Positions 33,867 through 45,900 of a stretch of DNA of 64,000 nt are shown one piece after another; the stretch's first letter is position 1; the number at the start of each line of letters is the position of its first letter. The stretch lies in assembly GCA_907163345.1 (NCBI GenBank), contig CAJQUN010000438.1:248001-312000 (forward strand), given 5' to 3'. Source of the DNA: Haberlea rhodopensis. Its lineage: Eukaryota > Streptophyta > Magnoliopsida > Lamiales > Gesneriaceae. The notes beneath the pieces were generated by a model, which made no database searches, had not been told where the DNA came from, and worked only from the letters and a program-made list of their open reading frames with translations. The position numbers were made by a program, and so were the translations under genes.

Positions 33867-33878
33867 GCTCTGATACCA
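33867..33878 (-). other. Primer-binding site of D (tRNA-iMet)
   Basis: Plus strand GCTCTGATACCA, i.e. TGGTATCAGAGC in element sense, five bases inside the LTR end. Confidence 0.93.
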
Positions 33879-34425
33879 CTAAATGTGAGACCCCGTTATC
33901 ACATCAAGATATTAAGGTGCAATTTAGAGAACTAAACATACATGTGATTATATCAGAGTAAAGTGCCGTGTTGATTAACCTGAGCTTTAGAGATTACAGT
34001 ACCAAAAAGTTCCAAAAAGGAAAGACATACTTCCTACAAAGGTACTACATCATAGTCTTACTCTACTCAGTAGAAGCTATGCTAAAACTCTATCATGCTA
34101 ATCCTGTAGCACTCCTTACAGCTCAGCATATCAACCCCGGCCCTGGTTCTTGTCAAACAAAAGCACCTACAAAGACAACCCCCAACACATGAGCATAACA
34201 CAATTCATATTTAACATAATATGAAAGTAAGGCATAAATGCAAATCTTAAACACAAGTCCTTCCCGTATTTCCAGCATTTATATCGCCCATTGGTTGTCC
34301 CTGTACCATAATTCATAATAGAAACACATTATATGAATGTATGGATATGCAATGTCATGACATTCCTTTTCCCTTAAATCCTTATTTCATCCTGAGCCCT
34401 TATCATTAGTACATTTTAATGCTTC

Positions 34426-34578
34426 TTGCTACTCCATGTAAGCGGAATTCTTCATCGCTTCCAATGGACTTTAGCGTTGCTACTCCATGTAAGCGGAATT
34501 CTTCATCGCTTCCAATGGACTTTAGCGTTGCTACTCCATGTAAGCGGAATTCTTCATCGCTTCCAATGGACTTTAGCG
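34426..34578. repeat. 51-bp tandem repeat, three copies, in D 5' LTR
   Basis: Same array as 27113-27265. Confidence 0.97.
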
Positions 34579-34931
34579 TAAGCCATTAAAATCCTTACTA
34601 AGATAACTTTGACTCGTGAAATACACCTCTTATATTTCACAACATACATATGCAAAAACAATGCATAAAAACATGTATCATAATCTTAATGCACCACATT
34701 GCATTCATCATGTGTCATAAAGACAAACATAAAGTACATGTTACCGTTGGGATGCCCGTACGTCGCTTACGTACCTTTCAAAAGATAGAGGAGTCAATCG
34801 ACTTTATCTCCTCGGTTGTGCTGGCACCTGGGATGGTTCTACATAGCCATACAACACAATATTAGGCACCTCATAATAATCCGGAAGCAAAACCAAATAA
34901 AAAAAACCAAACAAATCCTTTAATATCATCT

Positions 34932-35092
34932 CGCGATCGATCGCCCATGAGCCCCGATCGATCGCGAGATGCTACTGCCTCGCATACCAGAAAAATTCAA
35001 TCCGCGATCGATCGCCACTATATTGGCGATCGATCGCCAAAACTTACTGGAACATCGCGATCGATCCTGCCTCCTTGGCGATCGATCGCCAA
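34932..35092. repeat. CGATCGATCG palindrome cluster, D 5' LTR
   Basis: Copy of the cluster at 27620-27780. Confidence 0.95.
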
Positions 35093-36414
35093 CCTTGTTC
35101 CTTCGGCGATTTCCAGAATTGCTTAACACCGATAATCATACCCTTAAATCTAACATGTAGGACAATATACATACCAAGACCATCATGCTAGCATTTGAAC
35201 TACACTACCCTGAGTGTATTCAAACCAAATATACACCCTTAGCATAAACCTACATGCATAAACATCGATCATTAACACAAGTACTGGATCAACTTTTTCT
35301 GGAAACAGGGCACATTTTCATTTCCAGAATTCTTGAGCACCTCTATTCATGCTATTAAAACTAACACATATAACATAAACCTTGCTCAACTAAACATGCC
35401 ATGGGTTTCACAAAACTACCAAGCATGTTTTTACATCAAAGTTTCTCCAATATATAAGCTTATCATGCATGATAACACCTTCATAAAAGTACTCTTCGCA
35501 CATATATTTCCAGAAAACAGGGCATTTGAACCTTGCCCAGAATTTTCGAACACTACCTTTCACATGATTAAATCTTTCACATAACACATGCAACATGCTC
35601 AAGGAAATATACTGGTACCTTCAACAAGTTACCATACATAAAAACACATCAAAGGTTCAACCAAAACCTAAGTTAGCATGCTTCGAAACATCATGGTAAA
35701 ACCCTTCCTAACATGGAAAACAGAGTACTTCTCTGCTCGGGTGTTCGAGGAGCCCTTTTCTCTAGCATAAATATAGCACATAAAGCATGCAAGTTTCTTA
35801 ACTAAACATGCTAAAGGCTTCACAAACATCCCAAAAAGGTATTCATAACAAGATAACATCATACCCTAAACTATCATGCCAAAACTGCTACAAAGAACAA
35901 GCATGCCAGGAAACTTGAAAACTGGGAAAAATGTGACTCCTCACCACTTTTGCCCTTCGATTTTCTATATGAAAAGAAGCATGAAACCCGATCACTTTTC
36001 TCCTGGAACTCGACCAAGTTGCAGAGAAATGAAGGGAAAAAGAAGGAAGCTTTTGGAAGAGGCAAGACTCAAAATATCTAAGTCCAAACATGCCTATAAG
36101 TCAATCTGCTTTCCCAGAAAACAGGGGAGGGGCGTGGGTTTGGCTGCAAGTGGGGGTTGGGTGGTTGCATGTGGGGTGGTTTGTGGTGTTTAATTGTGTC
36201 CCGGTATTTCATACGATGTATAAAAATATCCCTCCTCGATATTTTATTATTCTACCACATCAACACAACAATTAAAAACACCTAACATGCTTCCTAAACC
36301 ACATCATCAAATTAAATAAATTAATCCCACATACAAACGCTTTAAACATATAGGTTCATAATTAACCACCCTTAAATGCATGATTACCCACATAATCATT
36401 TCGGGGATATCACA

Positions 36415-36921
36415 AGGTGCGCCTGGAAGAGACGAAGCCGATGGTGGGTCGGACGCGCCGGACGGCGGCGGGCGCGGCGCTTTTATGCGCGGGGGTTGGG
36501 GCAGGCGAGAAAGCCGACGGGGAGAGAGATATGGGCTGGAGGAGAAAAAGGCTTCCAATAATTAAAATCTCGGGTTCAACTAGTATTTATAGCAAAAATA
36601 CCCCGAAATACTAATAGCCCCACAAATACATCATGATTCATTAAAAATCATCTGTTTTCAAAAATTCTCTCTCTAACTCCAAAACCCCCTACCGGTGCCC
36701 ACACAAAGCACCCAAGATCCCGAGTCACACTAAAAACCCAACTCTTAGGTTTTTCACCGAAATGAGAATACAATCTCAACCTCGGGATCCAACGATCCCA
36801 CCTACCCAAATAGACGAGCTCGGGAGGCCCGACACCGCGATTAAATTCGAATCGCTAAGTAAAACAGCTTTAGGGGTTATTAACACTCCGGGATTAACAT
36901 CTATAATCCCTGGTCATCACA
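36415..36921 (-). mobile_element. C1 LTR segment 3
   Basis: Matches 45171-45697 of C2 and ends TGGTCATCACA, followed by TSD CACGG. It includes the TATA-containing inverted repeat GGTATTT-N7-AAATACC family, here as GTATTTATAGC near 36582. Confidence 0.9.
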
Positions 36922-36926
36922 CACGG

Positions 36927-37414
36927 TTCATGACGGTGGCGGCTTAACCATCTCGAGCCAAGGGTTAGAAAAACCCTAGCCCTCATGTGGTGTAGCCGTC
37001 GACCCTCATAATCCCGTGGGCCATGATCGAACCAACTTGCAGCTTCTCAATACTTTATCGAGTCAATAGAGTTCAAAACCCTAGATAGTGCGACGGCTCG
37101 ACCCATGCTCTAGCCAAGGGTTCGAAACCCTAGCAACATGCGGCAGCTGCTCGGCCATGCACGAGCCAAGGGTTTGAAACCCTAGCAACATACGGGGGTC
37201 GTGAGCTCTATGTGAGCCAATGGCTCGGTTTTGATCACGAATTATCATATATTTCGATCCGACAATTATATCATATATAATATTATACGATGATTTTCAC
37301 AAACTCGATTTATTCCATATAATATATGAAAATACAGTTTTAAAGCATGCAATATTAGTTCTAATATGATTAACACAATTTAATCACATAAATCCGATAT
37401 GAGCCTTGTACACG
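36927..37414 (-). mobile_element. Copia A 5' leader, PBS-proximal part
   Basis: Remainder of A's leader after C1. Contains further AGGGTTCGAAACCCTAG-type palindromes near 36960, 37080, 37120 and 37170. The AT-rich end matches 18263-18450 of B in reverse. Confidence 0.88.
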
Positions 37415-37426
37415 GCTCTGATACCA
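37415..37426 (-). other. Primer-binding site of copia A (tRNA-iMet)
   Basis: GCTCTGATACCA on the plus strand, one base from the LTR. Confidence 0.93.
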
Positions 37427-37427
37427 C

Positions 37428-38937
37428 TGTAAGTAATCCAACAAGCATACAACGCAGCGGAATTTAAAAAAAATTTGGATTACTAGACACCGGATCTATA
37501 CATAGGGATTCATATTGGATAAAGGAATCAAAGGTCTCACCCTTGTAGCTTGTTTGAGCAGATTCCACGAAGCAGCATCACGTCCAACGCCTTTTTCGAG
37601 TCACAAGCAAAACATATCAAGTTTTGCCTCAACGGTATCCACACGATCAAATCGGGTGAAGGGATAGTTTAAGAACAAGTTGCTAGACAAGTTCTTAAAC
37701 CGGAACAAGAAACACACTCGATTCTAAATCGAAAACTCGCCGGAAATCACACAAGCCCACTTCGGCAATGAAGAAACCGAGAGCACTTTTGTGATTGTAG
37801 GAGGCGACCGTGTGTTCTTTCTTGTGTGTAGGTTGGAATGATCTTTTAATTCATTGTCTTACAATTAATTATACCATGTTATTAAAAGGGCTTAATTAAG
37901 TTCAAGACTTTCTTAAAGTCTTATGGGCCCAAACCCATGATTTAATTAAAACCTTTTAATCACTTAATTAAGACTCTTCTTAATTAATTAATTCATCCAA
38001 TGAATTTAATTTCCCTTCTCGATTTAATCTTTTGTGCGACCCGATAGGATCTTGTAATGTTGGCAGTGACATAAAATCTCATTTTATGTCGCAAGCAATG
38101 AGCGGTATCTAGCAACACATCAATGCTACCCAAATTACAAGAATGTCAATGACTCGACATAACCTAGGAACTTGTGATAATATTAACCATGTAACTTAAT
38201 CCCTTTGTCCTTTGTGTTTAGATTGAACACGAGTCATGGAATAGTCATACTCGTACATTCAATCTTTATTTCTTGATCCCCAAGTAGAACTAGAATAAAC
38301 GAATAAGCTCGATATCTCATATCGACTCATTCGAGCATGGCCATGCTTTTTAGTTCTCACTTGATCAAGGGCCAAACACATCTCCTGTTATATAGGAGGG
38401 ACAAATCCTATCTCGATCAGTCAACATCCCTCTACATAATTCGTAGTGTATCCAATAGTCGCCTTTATAGTTTACCCTGTTACGGGTAAGGTTTGACAAT
38501 ATCAAGATACATAACTCCTTATGTTGGGATCTCTGATGATCACAAGTCGTAAGGATTACATACATTATTATCACTATGAGAATTGCATATGACGATCATA
38601 TAACTATCCATGTTGCATTCTCATGGTGGGTCTGTCCAGTACATCGTTCTCTAACATGTACCCATGTGTTGATTTGATATCTCATATCAATGAACAATTC
38701 ATCAATCAACACATACTAGTCTCTACGTATTATCATTATCCCTATTCATGATAATACTTGACTAGGGACATCTTTAAGAATAATACAATATTATTCTAAG
38801 GACATTAACATATATATTAATTCATATTGCACAGTTAATCGAATAATATATACTAATGATTTGCCATTAACAAAATCATAATACAGTACATGTCACAAAC
38901 AATCATCTAATGACTTGTCTTAGGGCATATCCCAACA
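37428..38937 (-). mobile_element. Copia A 5' LTR (1510 bp, complete)
   Basis: Intact partner of the E-interrupted LTR. It preserves the empty E target site AGACT at 37971-37975. Confidence 0.96.
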
Positions 38938-38942
38938 AAACG

Positions 38943-40589
38943 TTGGGTACAGACCCACCACTCTATTGATTTTTCTTCCCACGGTATGGTATGCCGTGCG
39001 GAAACGTCCGTCTTGTTGGTAGGTTTGAGGTAAACCTAAAGAGGCAGAGACTAGTTTGTCTACCGCGTGTGTGCAGCACCATGATGGGCTTGTTAGAGCC
39101 GTTATACTGCTCGTTGGAACCAAGTTTGGCAAATCGTAAGGTGATACGATGTGGATTGTGGTGGACTCTAGTAGTCACCACGTCATTTGAGGTTGAGGTT
39201 GGGCATGCCTCACTGAAACGTGTGTACGTTTATGTTTAATCTTGGTGAGACTTGTCTGGGACAGCTCATAATGTTGGAGTACCAACAAGAGAGTCATCAA
39301 GTCGTTGCTGACTCGATCTGGGGATTCCGTGTATTTGGGATGCAATGGGTGCTATTGTATCCAGGTTTTCCGAACGGTGGTTCGAGACTAGTGGACCTCG
39401 AGTTCGATGACACTTTCCTTGTGGGGAAGGAGGTAGTATTATACCTATTTGGGAATCTTTGAAAGATTCGGTAAGTTGGTCCATGTGGTGTTGATTTTAG
39501 GAATCACACCGTGTTGTTAATCGTCGATTATCATTCTCCACTGGATGGGAATGACTCAGAATTGACGGTTGTGTTTGGGGCTTAGGGGTATGTTGTAGAT
39601 ACCCGAGCCAAGTGCATTGTGTATGCATGTGGTGTCCGTGCTTAGGCAGGTATACCAGTGAGTATACAGATGCCAGTTGTTGTTTTCCTTTTGTCAAGCA
39701 TAGAGTTATGCTATGTTTGGGCGGTTAAATCTCTGAAGAGAGATTTGGAACACCTCGAGATTGAGAATCTCCATGGCACGATAATTCTGGGGGATGATCG
39801 TAAGGTTGGGTGGACTCCCTTAGAGAAGGGATCGTCTTGTGTGGGTTAAGGTATTTCCTTGTTGGTGTTTTCCTCTGAGTTATTCGATAGCCTTCCCAAG
39901 TTTGGATTGTTAAATCCTAGGGTTATCAAGGGATGGCAGGGATTCGGATTTGTTGGGTGTCGCTGACGACACAAGCGTTGAGGATGCAATGGGTCTATTG
40001 CATGTCCTTTTAGAATTTGAAACTCTGTGGAGTCTCGATTGTTTATTTATGATCAGGATGTGATTCTTGGAACATCCGGAGGTGGACATCTTGTGAGATG
40101 TCTTTTGTGTGAATCTGTGGCCGTGAGTTGCCCAAATTGAGTTGCAATGATGCGACTGCTCCTTCGATGGAGGAGGTTTGAAAGTGGAAACCAGGTTTGG
40201 TATGTGTACATCGTGGTATACTAGTGTTTCCCTCGTAACGATGTATGTTAGACATCGTGAGTCATGGTAGAGACGCCATTGAATGATATCTACGATGGAA
40301 TCGGGAGCGATTCGAATCCTTGTAGTTTCAGTTGACTAACTACTTTTGGATTGTTAGCGTTATGTTGTGCCGACGCTCTTTCGTTTTTGGTGGACTGGAA
40401 GGTTTATTTCATCCCAGGGTTTGGTGCGAGGTCAGTGTCCTCGCGGCTGATGTGTCATCCATGATGTGTTCATGATAGCCATGTCAGGGCTAAGGGTGAC
40501 TATTCGATTCACAGTCATGTGTTTTGGTTTGGATTGTTGCGGCTGTACTTGGAGTACGCCTGTGCTAATTTCGAGGCCGAAATTCTTTT
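38943..40589 (+). mobile_element. Element F internal region, 3' half, non-coding hairpin train
   Basis: 1.65 kb with no retroelement protein motif. It is homologous, in reverse orientation, to 56768-57964 (K) and 61072-62139 (L). It is made of successive short hairpins: GAGATT-GAG-AATCTC (39757-39771), AATCTC-TGAAGA-GAGATT (39728-39745), ACGATGT-N7-ACATCGT (40238-40258), AGCGT-N12-ACGCT (40356-40377) and CATTCTC-N8-GGGAATG (39532-39553). Stems recur in K and L with paired changes. A structural RNA or packaging role is inferred, not shown. Confidence 0.82.
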
Positions 40590-40601
40590 AGTAGGGGATA
40601 T
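40590..40601 (+). other. Polypurine tract of F
   Basis: AGTAGGGGATAT before TGTGATGTCC. The upstream hairpin AATTTCG-AGGC-CGAAATT (40568-40585) matches the PPT-linked hairpins of D and E with a paired change at the outer position. Confidence 0.88.
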
Positions 40602-42947
40602 TGTGATGTCCTGGGATTATTGGGGTTAATCCCGGAGTATTAATGACCCCTAAAGTTGTTTTTACGTGGCGATTTGGAGTTTAATCGCGGTGTTGGGCCT
40701 CCCGAGCTCGTCTATTTGGGTAGTTGGGATCGTTGGATCCCGATGTTGAGATTGTATTCTCATTTCGGTGAAAAACCTATGAGTTGGGTTTTTAGTGTGT
40801 CTCGTGATCTGGGGTGCTTTGTGTGGGCACCGGTATGGGTTTTTGAGGTTAGGGAGAGAGTTTTTGAAAACAGATGATTTTTAATGAATCATGATGTATT
40901 TGTGGGGCTATTAGTATTTCGGGGTATTTTTGCTATAAATACCAGTTGAACCCGAGATTTTAATTTTTGGAAGCCATTTCAGCACCTCGCCCGTCTCTCT
41001 CTCTCTTCCCTTCCCCGTCTGCCCTTCCCGATCTCCCCCAACCCTCGCCGCTTAAAACCGTGCGCCCGCCGCCGTCCGGCCACCATCCGGCGCTTCCGGA
41101 CCGCCGTTAGCTTCGTCTCTTCCAGGCGCAGCTTTCCACACCAGGAATTTGAAGTTTCGTCGCGATTTGCGTTCGGATTTTCCACAAAAGCGCAGAGGTC
41201 CGATTTCTAGGGTTCTTCGATTTTCGATCGATTTCCTTCCGATTTTCGTTTGGGTAACCTTCCTTACCCCTTTTTCGTCCTTCTCCTGTAATTCCCTGCC
41301 ATTTTGTGATGTATGGTTCGAATTATTCCCTGTTTACATGAGGTTTTTGGGGGTTTTGGCAGGAGGGGCGATTATTCTTGATGTTGGTCGTTTATTTCAT
41401 GTTTTAGATGAATTATGGTGCTTGGTTGAGTTCGAATTGTGATGTTAGAGTTCGAAAATTGAAGGGTGGTTCTTGAGCAATTTTCGTTGATGTCTCATTC
41501 GATTTCCCTCCCTGCATGTGCCCTGCCCCGGGTCTTTTAAATGGTTAATTGTCGTGTGTTGGCAATATTTTTGTATAAGGGTTATGGGTGTGCTTGAGCA
41601 TGGGTTGCATGTTCGTAAATAATTGTGAATTATTTATCGTGTTAGCACATCATTCCTCGGGGCATGGAACTCGAGCAAGGTTTGGCTCGGACTTCGGAGA
41701 TTTAAGGTACGTGCGATGTACGAGCATTACTTTATATGAGAGCATTTGTGAAATGCATAATGTATTTTGATTGCATTAGATGGTTGTGCGTATGGTTATA
41801 TATATATGTGTTGATATAGCTATGGAACGACCTAATCTTGATATTGCCGCCACAAGCGTGCGTGATATTAGAGTAGTATAACCTTATAAGATATATGGGG
41901 TACTGGATGTATATGACCATTGTAGGGCATTGAGATGCCTGAGAATGATCGTGGAATTATGTATTCATTATAAGACATTTGAGATGTCTAAGTATAATGG
42001 AGAATTGGTAAAATAAATGCTAGGCATTTGAGCTATCTGTGATTGATAGCGAAGTTGAGAAATCAGTATTTGATATTGAGATATCCATATTTGCATGTAT
42101 AATGAATTTGGAATCACTATCTATTGATATTCGAGAATTAGGCATGCGATGAGTTAAATCAATGTGTTGATTTACTGATTTTTGAGATTTGATGAGTTTG
42201 ATGATTGTGAGAACAGGGATAGTACACGGAATCTCGGATGAAGACGTTGCCATCCAGAGAGTATCATTTAAAATTCAATAGTGTTTACTTTTGTTGTAAA
42301 TTATGAATTTCATTATTGTGATTATGGGATTTTGTGTATTGGTATGCTCACCCCGTTGGGGGCTGTCTCTGTTGGGGCAGGTGAACAGGTACATCGATGG
42401 CTTTGGAGATGATGCTCGCATGTGAGCACGGTTATACTTGTATATGTGTTGTATATAAAGGCACGAGCCTTTCTCTCTTTCATTCTATGTTGCATGCAAT
42501 TAAGGGTAGAATTGCTAAATGATATGAGAGTCATTGGTGTATTATGTGGGTGTTGAAACCCACTTCTGTTGTCTTATTGTGTGGTGTCTTCCCTGGCTGG
42601 GAATTTACTTCGTGTTTCTGTTTTCTGTTGAGTATTGCGTTTTCCCTGGCCGGTAATTATGTTATCTGATGTGCTTTTTTTCGGGATAGCTCAATTTATG
42701 GGGAGACTCTGCCCAAATTTTTATAAAAGTCCACAATGTAAAAGTGGTGTAATGGGGATGGTAATGGACGAAATCTATGAGTCTATTTGTTGGTAGATTC
42801 TTATAACGTTGAATATTAAAGAAATTTTGTAATTGCCATTCAATGGTAAAGTATCATCTGAGTTTCCCGATTGATTTTTGTTGAAAGCATGTGCCACACA
42901 TAATGGCTAATACACTAATCAAGTGTTAAGGGCTTGGGGTCCTTACA
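40602..42947 (+). mobile_element. Element F 3' LTR (2346 bp)
   Basis: TGTGATGTCCTGGGATT to GGGGTCCTTACA. Right TSD base set would be CCCAC (42948-42952); the left side is outside the window. It carries a TATA box at 40934-40941, the AAGGTACGTGCGATGTACG motif near 41704, and the hairpin run at about 41920-42180. About 115 bp present in the 5' LTR are deleted near 42410. Confidence 0.93.
40934..40941 (+). promoter_or_regulatory. TATA box of the F LTR
   Basis: TATAAATA within the inverted repeat GGTATTT-TTGCTAT-AAATACC. It lies about 330 bp into the LTR and upstream of a CT-rich stretch that could hold the transcription start. Confidence 0.65.
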
Positions 42948-45900
42948 CCCACCATGAGAATGCTATATAGATAGTTATATGAACGTCATAAGCAATTCTC
43001 ATAGTGATAATAATGTATGTAATCCTTACGACTTGAGATCACCAGAGATCCCAACATAAGGAGTCATGTATCTTGATATTGTCAAACGTTACCTGTAACA
43101 GGGTAAACTATAAAGAATCATTGGATACACCACGAATTATGTAGAGGGATGTTGAGTGATCAATAAAGGATTTGCCCCTCCTATATAACAGGAGAAGTGT
43201 TTGGGCCCTTGATCAAGTAAGACTAAAATGCATGGCCATGCTCGAATGAGCCGATATGTGATATTGAACTTATTCGTTTATTTTAGTTCTACTTGGGGAT
43301 CAAAAAATAAAAGATTGATATACGAGTATGACTATTCCATGACTCGTGTTCTGTAAGGACCCCAAGCCCTTAACCCTTGATTAGTGTATTAATCAATATG
43401 TGTGGCACATGCTTTCAATAAAAATCGATCGAGAAACTCAGATGATACTTTATCATTGAATGGCAGATACAAATTTTCTTTAATACTCAATGTTATAAGA
43501 TCATCATCCTAACAACAATTAGACTCATAAAGTCCGCCCATTACCATCCCCTTTACACCACCTTTTACATTGTGGACCTTTATAAAAATTTAGGTAGAGT
43601 CTCCCCATAAATTGAGCTATCCCGAAACAAAAGCACATCACATAACATAATTCCCGGCCAGGGAAAACACAATACTCAACAGAATACTACAACACTAAGT
43701 AAATTCACAGCCAGGGAAGACACCACACATAAGACAACAAAAGTGGGTTTCAACACCAACATAATACACCAATGACTCTCATATCATTTAGCAATTCTAC
43801 CTCTAATTGCATGCAACATAAAATGAAAGAGAGAAAGGCTCATGCCTTTATATACAATCCATATAGAAGTATAATCGTGCTCACATGCAAGCATCATGAA
43901 TATGTATATAACCCTCAGGTGTATATAAGTACCTTGTACGATACCGTGCTCCATCAAGCCCTGGTACCACGATCCTGGGAGTACATCCAATCAACAGCTC
44001 GAGCTCATCTCCAAAGCCATCGATGTACCTGTTCACCTGCCCCAACAGAGACAGCCCCCAACGGGGTGAGCATACCAATACACAAAATCCCATAATCACA
44101 ATAATGAAATTCATAATTTACAACAAAAGTAAATACTAATGAATTTTAATGATACTCCCTGGATGGCAACGTCCTCATCCGGGATTCCGTGTACTGTCCC
44201 TGTTCTCACAATCATCAAACTCATCAAATCTCAAAAATCAGTAAATCAACACATTGATTTAACTCATCGTATGCCTAATTCTCGAATGTCAATATATATG
44301 ATTCCAAATTAATTATACAGGCAAATATGGATATCTCAATAACAAATACTGATTTCTCAACCTCGCTATCAATCACAGATAGCTCAAATATCCAGTACCC
44401 CATATACCTTGTAAGAGTCATCCTACTCTAGTGTCACGCACGCTTGTGGCGGCGATATCAAGATTTGGTCGTTCCTTGGCTATATCAACATATATATATA
44501 ACCATAGGCACAATTATTCAATGAAATCAAAATACATTATGCATTTCACAAATGCTCTCATATGAAGAAATGCTCGTACGTCGCACGTACCTTAAATCTC
44601 CGAAGTCCGAGCCAAACCTTGCTCGAGTTCCATGCCCCGAGGAACGATGTGCTAACACGATAACTAATGCACAATTATTTACGAACATGTAACCCATGCT
44701 CAAGCACATCCATAACCCTCAAAATAATGCCAACACACGACAATTAACCATTTAAAAGACCCGGGGCAGGGTACATGCAGGGAGGGAAACAATTGAGACA
44801 TCAACGAAAAATGCTCAAGAACTCCCCAACAATTTCGAACCCTCACTCCACAATTCGAACCCAAATTAAGCACCATAAATCATCTAAAACATGAATTAAT
44901 CGATCACTAACAAGAATCACCGCCCCCTAGCCAAAACCCCTAAAAATCGAACCCAAACCCTACGAAATTGGGGAAAATTCGAACCAAAAAAAAATCACAA
45001 AATGGCAGGGAAATTCATGAGAAGCATGAAAAAGGGGTAAGGAAGGTTACCCATACGAAGATCGGAAGGAAAACGGACGAAAATCGAAGAACCCTAGAAT
45101 TTGGGTCTGTGCGCTTTCCTGCAAAACCCGAACGCAACTCGGGCCTAAACTTCAAATTGATGGTGTGGGAAGCTGCGCCTGGACGAGAGGAAGCCAACGG
45201 CGGGTCGTACGCACCGATCGGTGGCCGGACGGCGACGGGCGCAGCGCTTTTACGCGCGGGGGTTGGGGGCGACGGGAAGAGGGCCGACGCGAGGAGAGAG
45301 AGAGACGGGCTGGAGGAGCTGAAATGAATTTTAAAATTAAAATCTTGGGTTCAACTGGTATTTATAGCAAAAATACCCCGAAACACTAATAGCCCCACAA
45401 ATACATCATGATTCATTAAAAATCATCTGTTTTCAAAAAATCTCTCTCTAACTCCAAAACCCCCTACCGGTGCCCACACAAAGCACCCCAGATCCCGAGT
45501 CACACTAAAAACCCAACTCTTAGGTTTTTCACCCAAATGAGAATACAATCTCAACCTCGGGATCCAACGATCCCAACTACCCAAATAAACGAGCCCAGAA
45601 GGCCCAACACCACGATTAAACTCCAAATCGCCACGTAAAACAACTTTAGGGGTTATTAACACTCCGGGATTAACATCTATAATCCCTGGTCATCACATGT
45701 TCAATCTAAACACATTGGACAAAGGGATTAAGTTACATGGTTAATATTATCACAGCCGTAGTTTATGTCGAGTCAATGACATTCTTGTAATTTGGGTAGC
45801 CTTGATGTGTTGCTAGATACCGCTCATTGCTTGTGACATAAAATTAGATTTTATGTCACTAACATTGCAAGATCCTATCGGGTCGCACAAAAGATTAAAT

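Larger units (their letters stand above)
33666..34775 (-). promoter_or_regulatory. Candidate leader intron of D
   Basis: In element sense, a donor-like AAAG|GTACGTAAG at 34775/34774 in the 5' LTR could pair with the acceptor TATTGTGTTGCAG at 33668, one base before the ATG at 33666. Splicing would remove the 51-bp repeats and the primer-binding site, giving a messenger distinct from the genomic RNA. This is inference from consensus sites only. Confidence 0.4.
26596..36414 (-). mobile_element. Ty3/gypsy chromovirus D, nearly complete, intact gag-pol
   Basis: 9.8-kb minus-strand element inserted in C1. LTRs at 26596-29103 and 33884-36414 differ only in a few homopolymer lengths by eye, so insertion was recent. 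PBS, PPT and a 1513-codon frame are intact. The C-terminal chromodomain and domain order indicate a chromovirus, probably of the Tekay/Del group. It has no TSD: the outer 24 bp of the 3' LTR and about 508 bp of the host are missing together, as one deletion at a shared GATA. Confidence 0.95.
33884..36414 (-). mobile_element. Element D 5' LTR (2531 bp, complete)
   Basis: Element sense TGTGATATCCCC (36414) to GGGGTCTCACA (33884). TATA-like sequence lies at 36219-36231 beside a perfect inverted repeat AAAATATC-N7-GATATTTT (36223-36245). Carries the 51-bp array, the GTACGT inverted repeat (34758-34774) and the CGATCGATCG cluster. Open frames of about 60-105 codons recur in both LTRs but look like chance. 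Confidence 0.95.
16465..36921 (-). mobile_element. Solo LTR C1 (F family), interrupted by B and D
   Basis: Runs from TGTAAGGACCCCAAGCCC to CCCTGGTCATCACA with perfect TSD CACGG (16460-16464 and 36922-36926), so it is a complete LTR left by LTR-LTR recombination. Its own DNA is 16465-16741, 25458-26595 and 36415-36921. About 508 bp corresponding to 44663-45170 of its sister C2 are missing at the D insertion. Same family as F's LTRs, in opposite orientation. Confidence 0.92.
3783..38937 (-). mobile_element. Copia element A, full-length span, interrupted by nested elements
   Basis: Ty1/copia element on the minus strand, inserted in F. Its LTRs (3783-4330 plus 10482-11443, and 37428-38937) are each exactly 1510 bp after nested DNA is removed, and about 98% alike by eye. 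Flanks GAACG (3778-3782) and AAACG (38938-38942) are a TSD with one mismatch. Without nested E and C1 the element is about 8.5 kb. The internal order in its sense is PBS, long leader, gag, protease, integrase, RT, RNase H, PPT. The coding part is inactivated. The LTR starts TGTTGGGATATGCCCTA, which resembles BARE/Angela-type copia LTR starts; the lineage is tentative. Confidence 0.93.

Noticed and set aside
44968..45389. Overlapping frames of 74-119 codons in C2
   Set aside because: Low-complexity, GC-rich LTR sequence. The frames are not kept in C1 or F.
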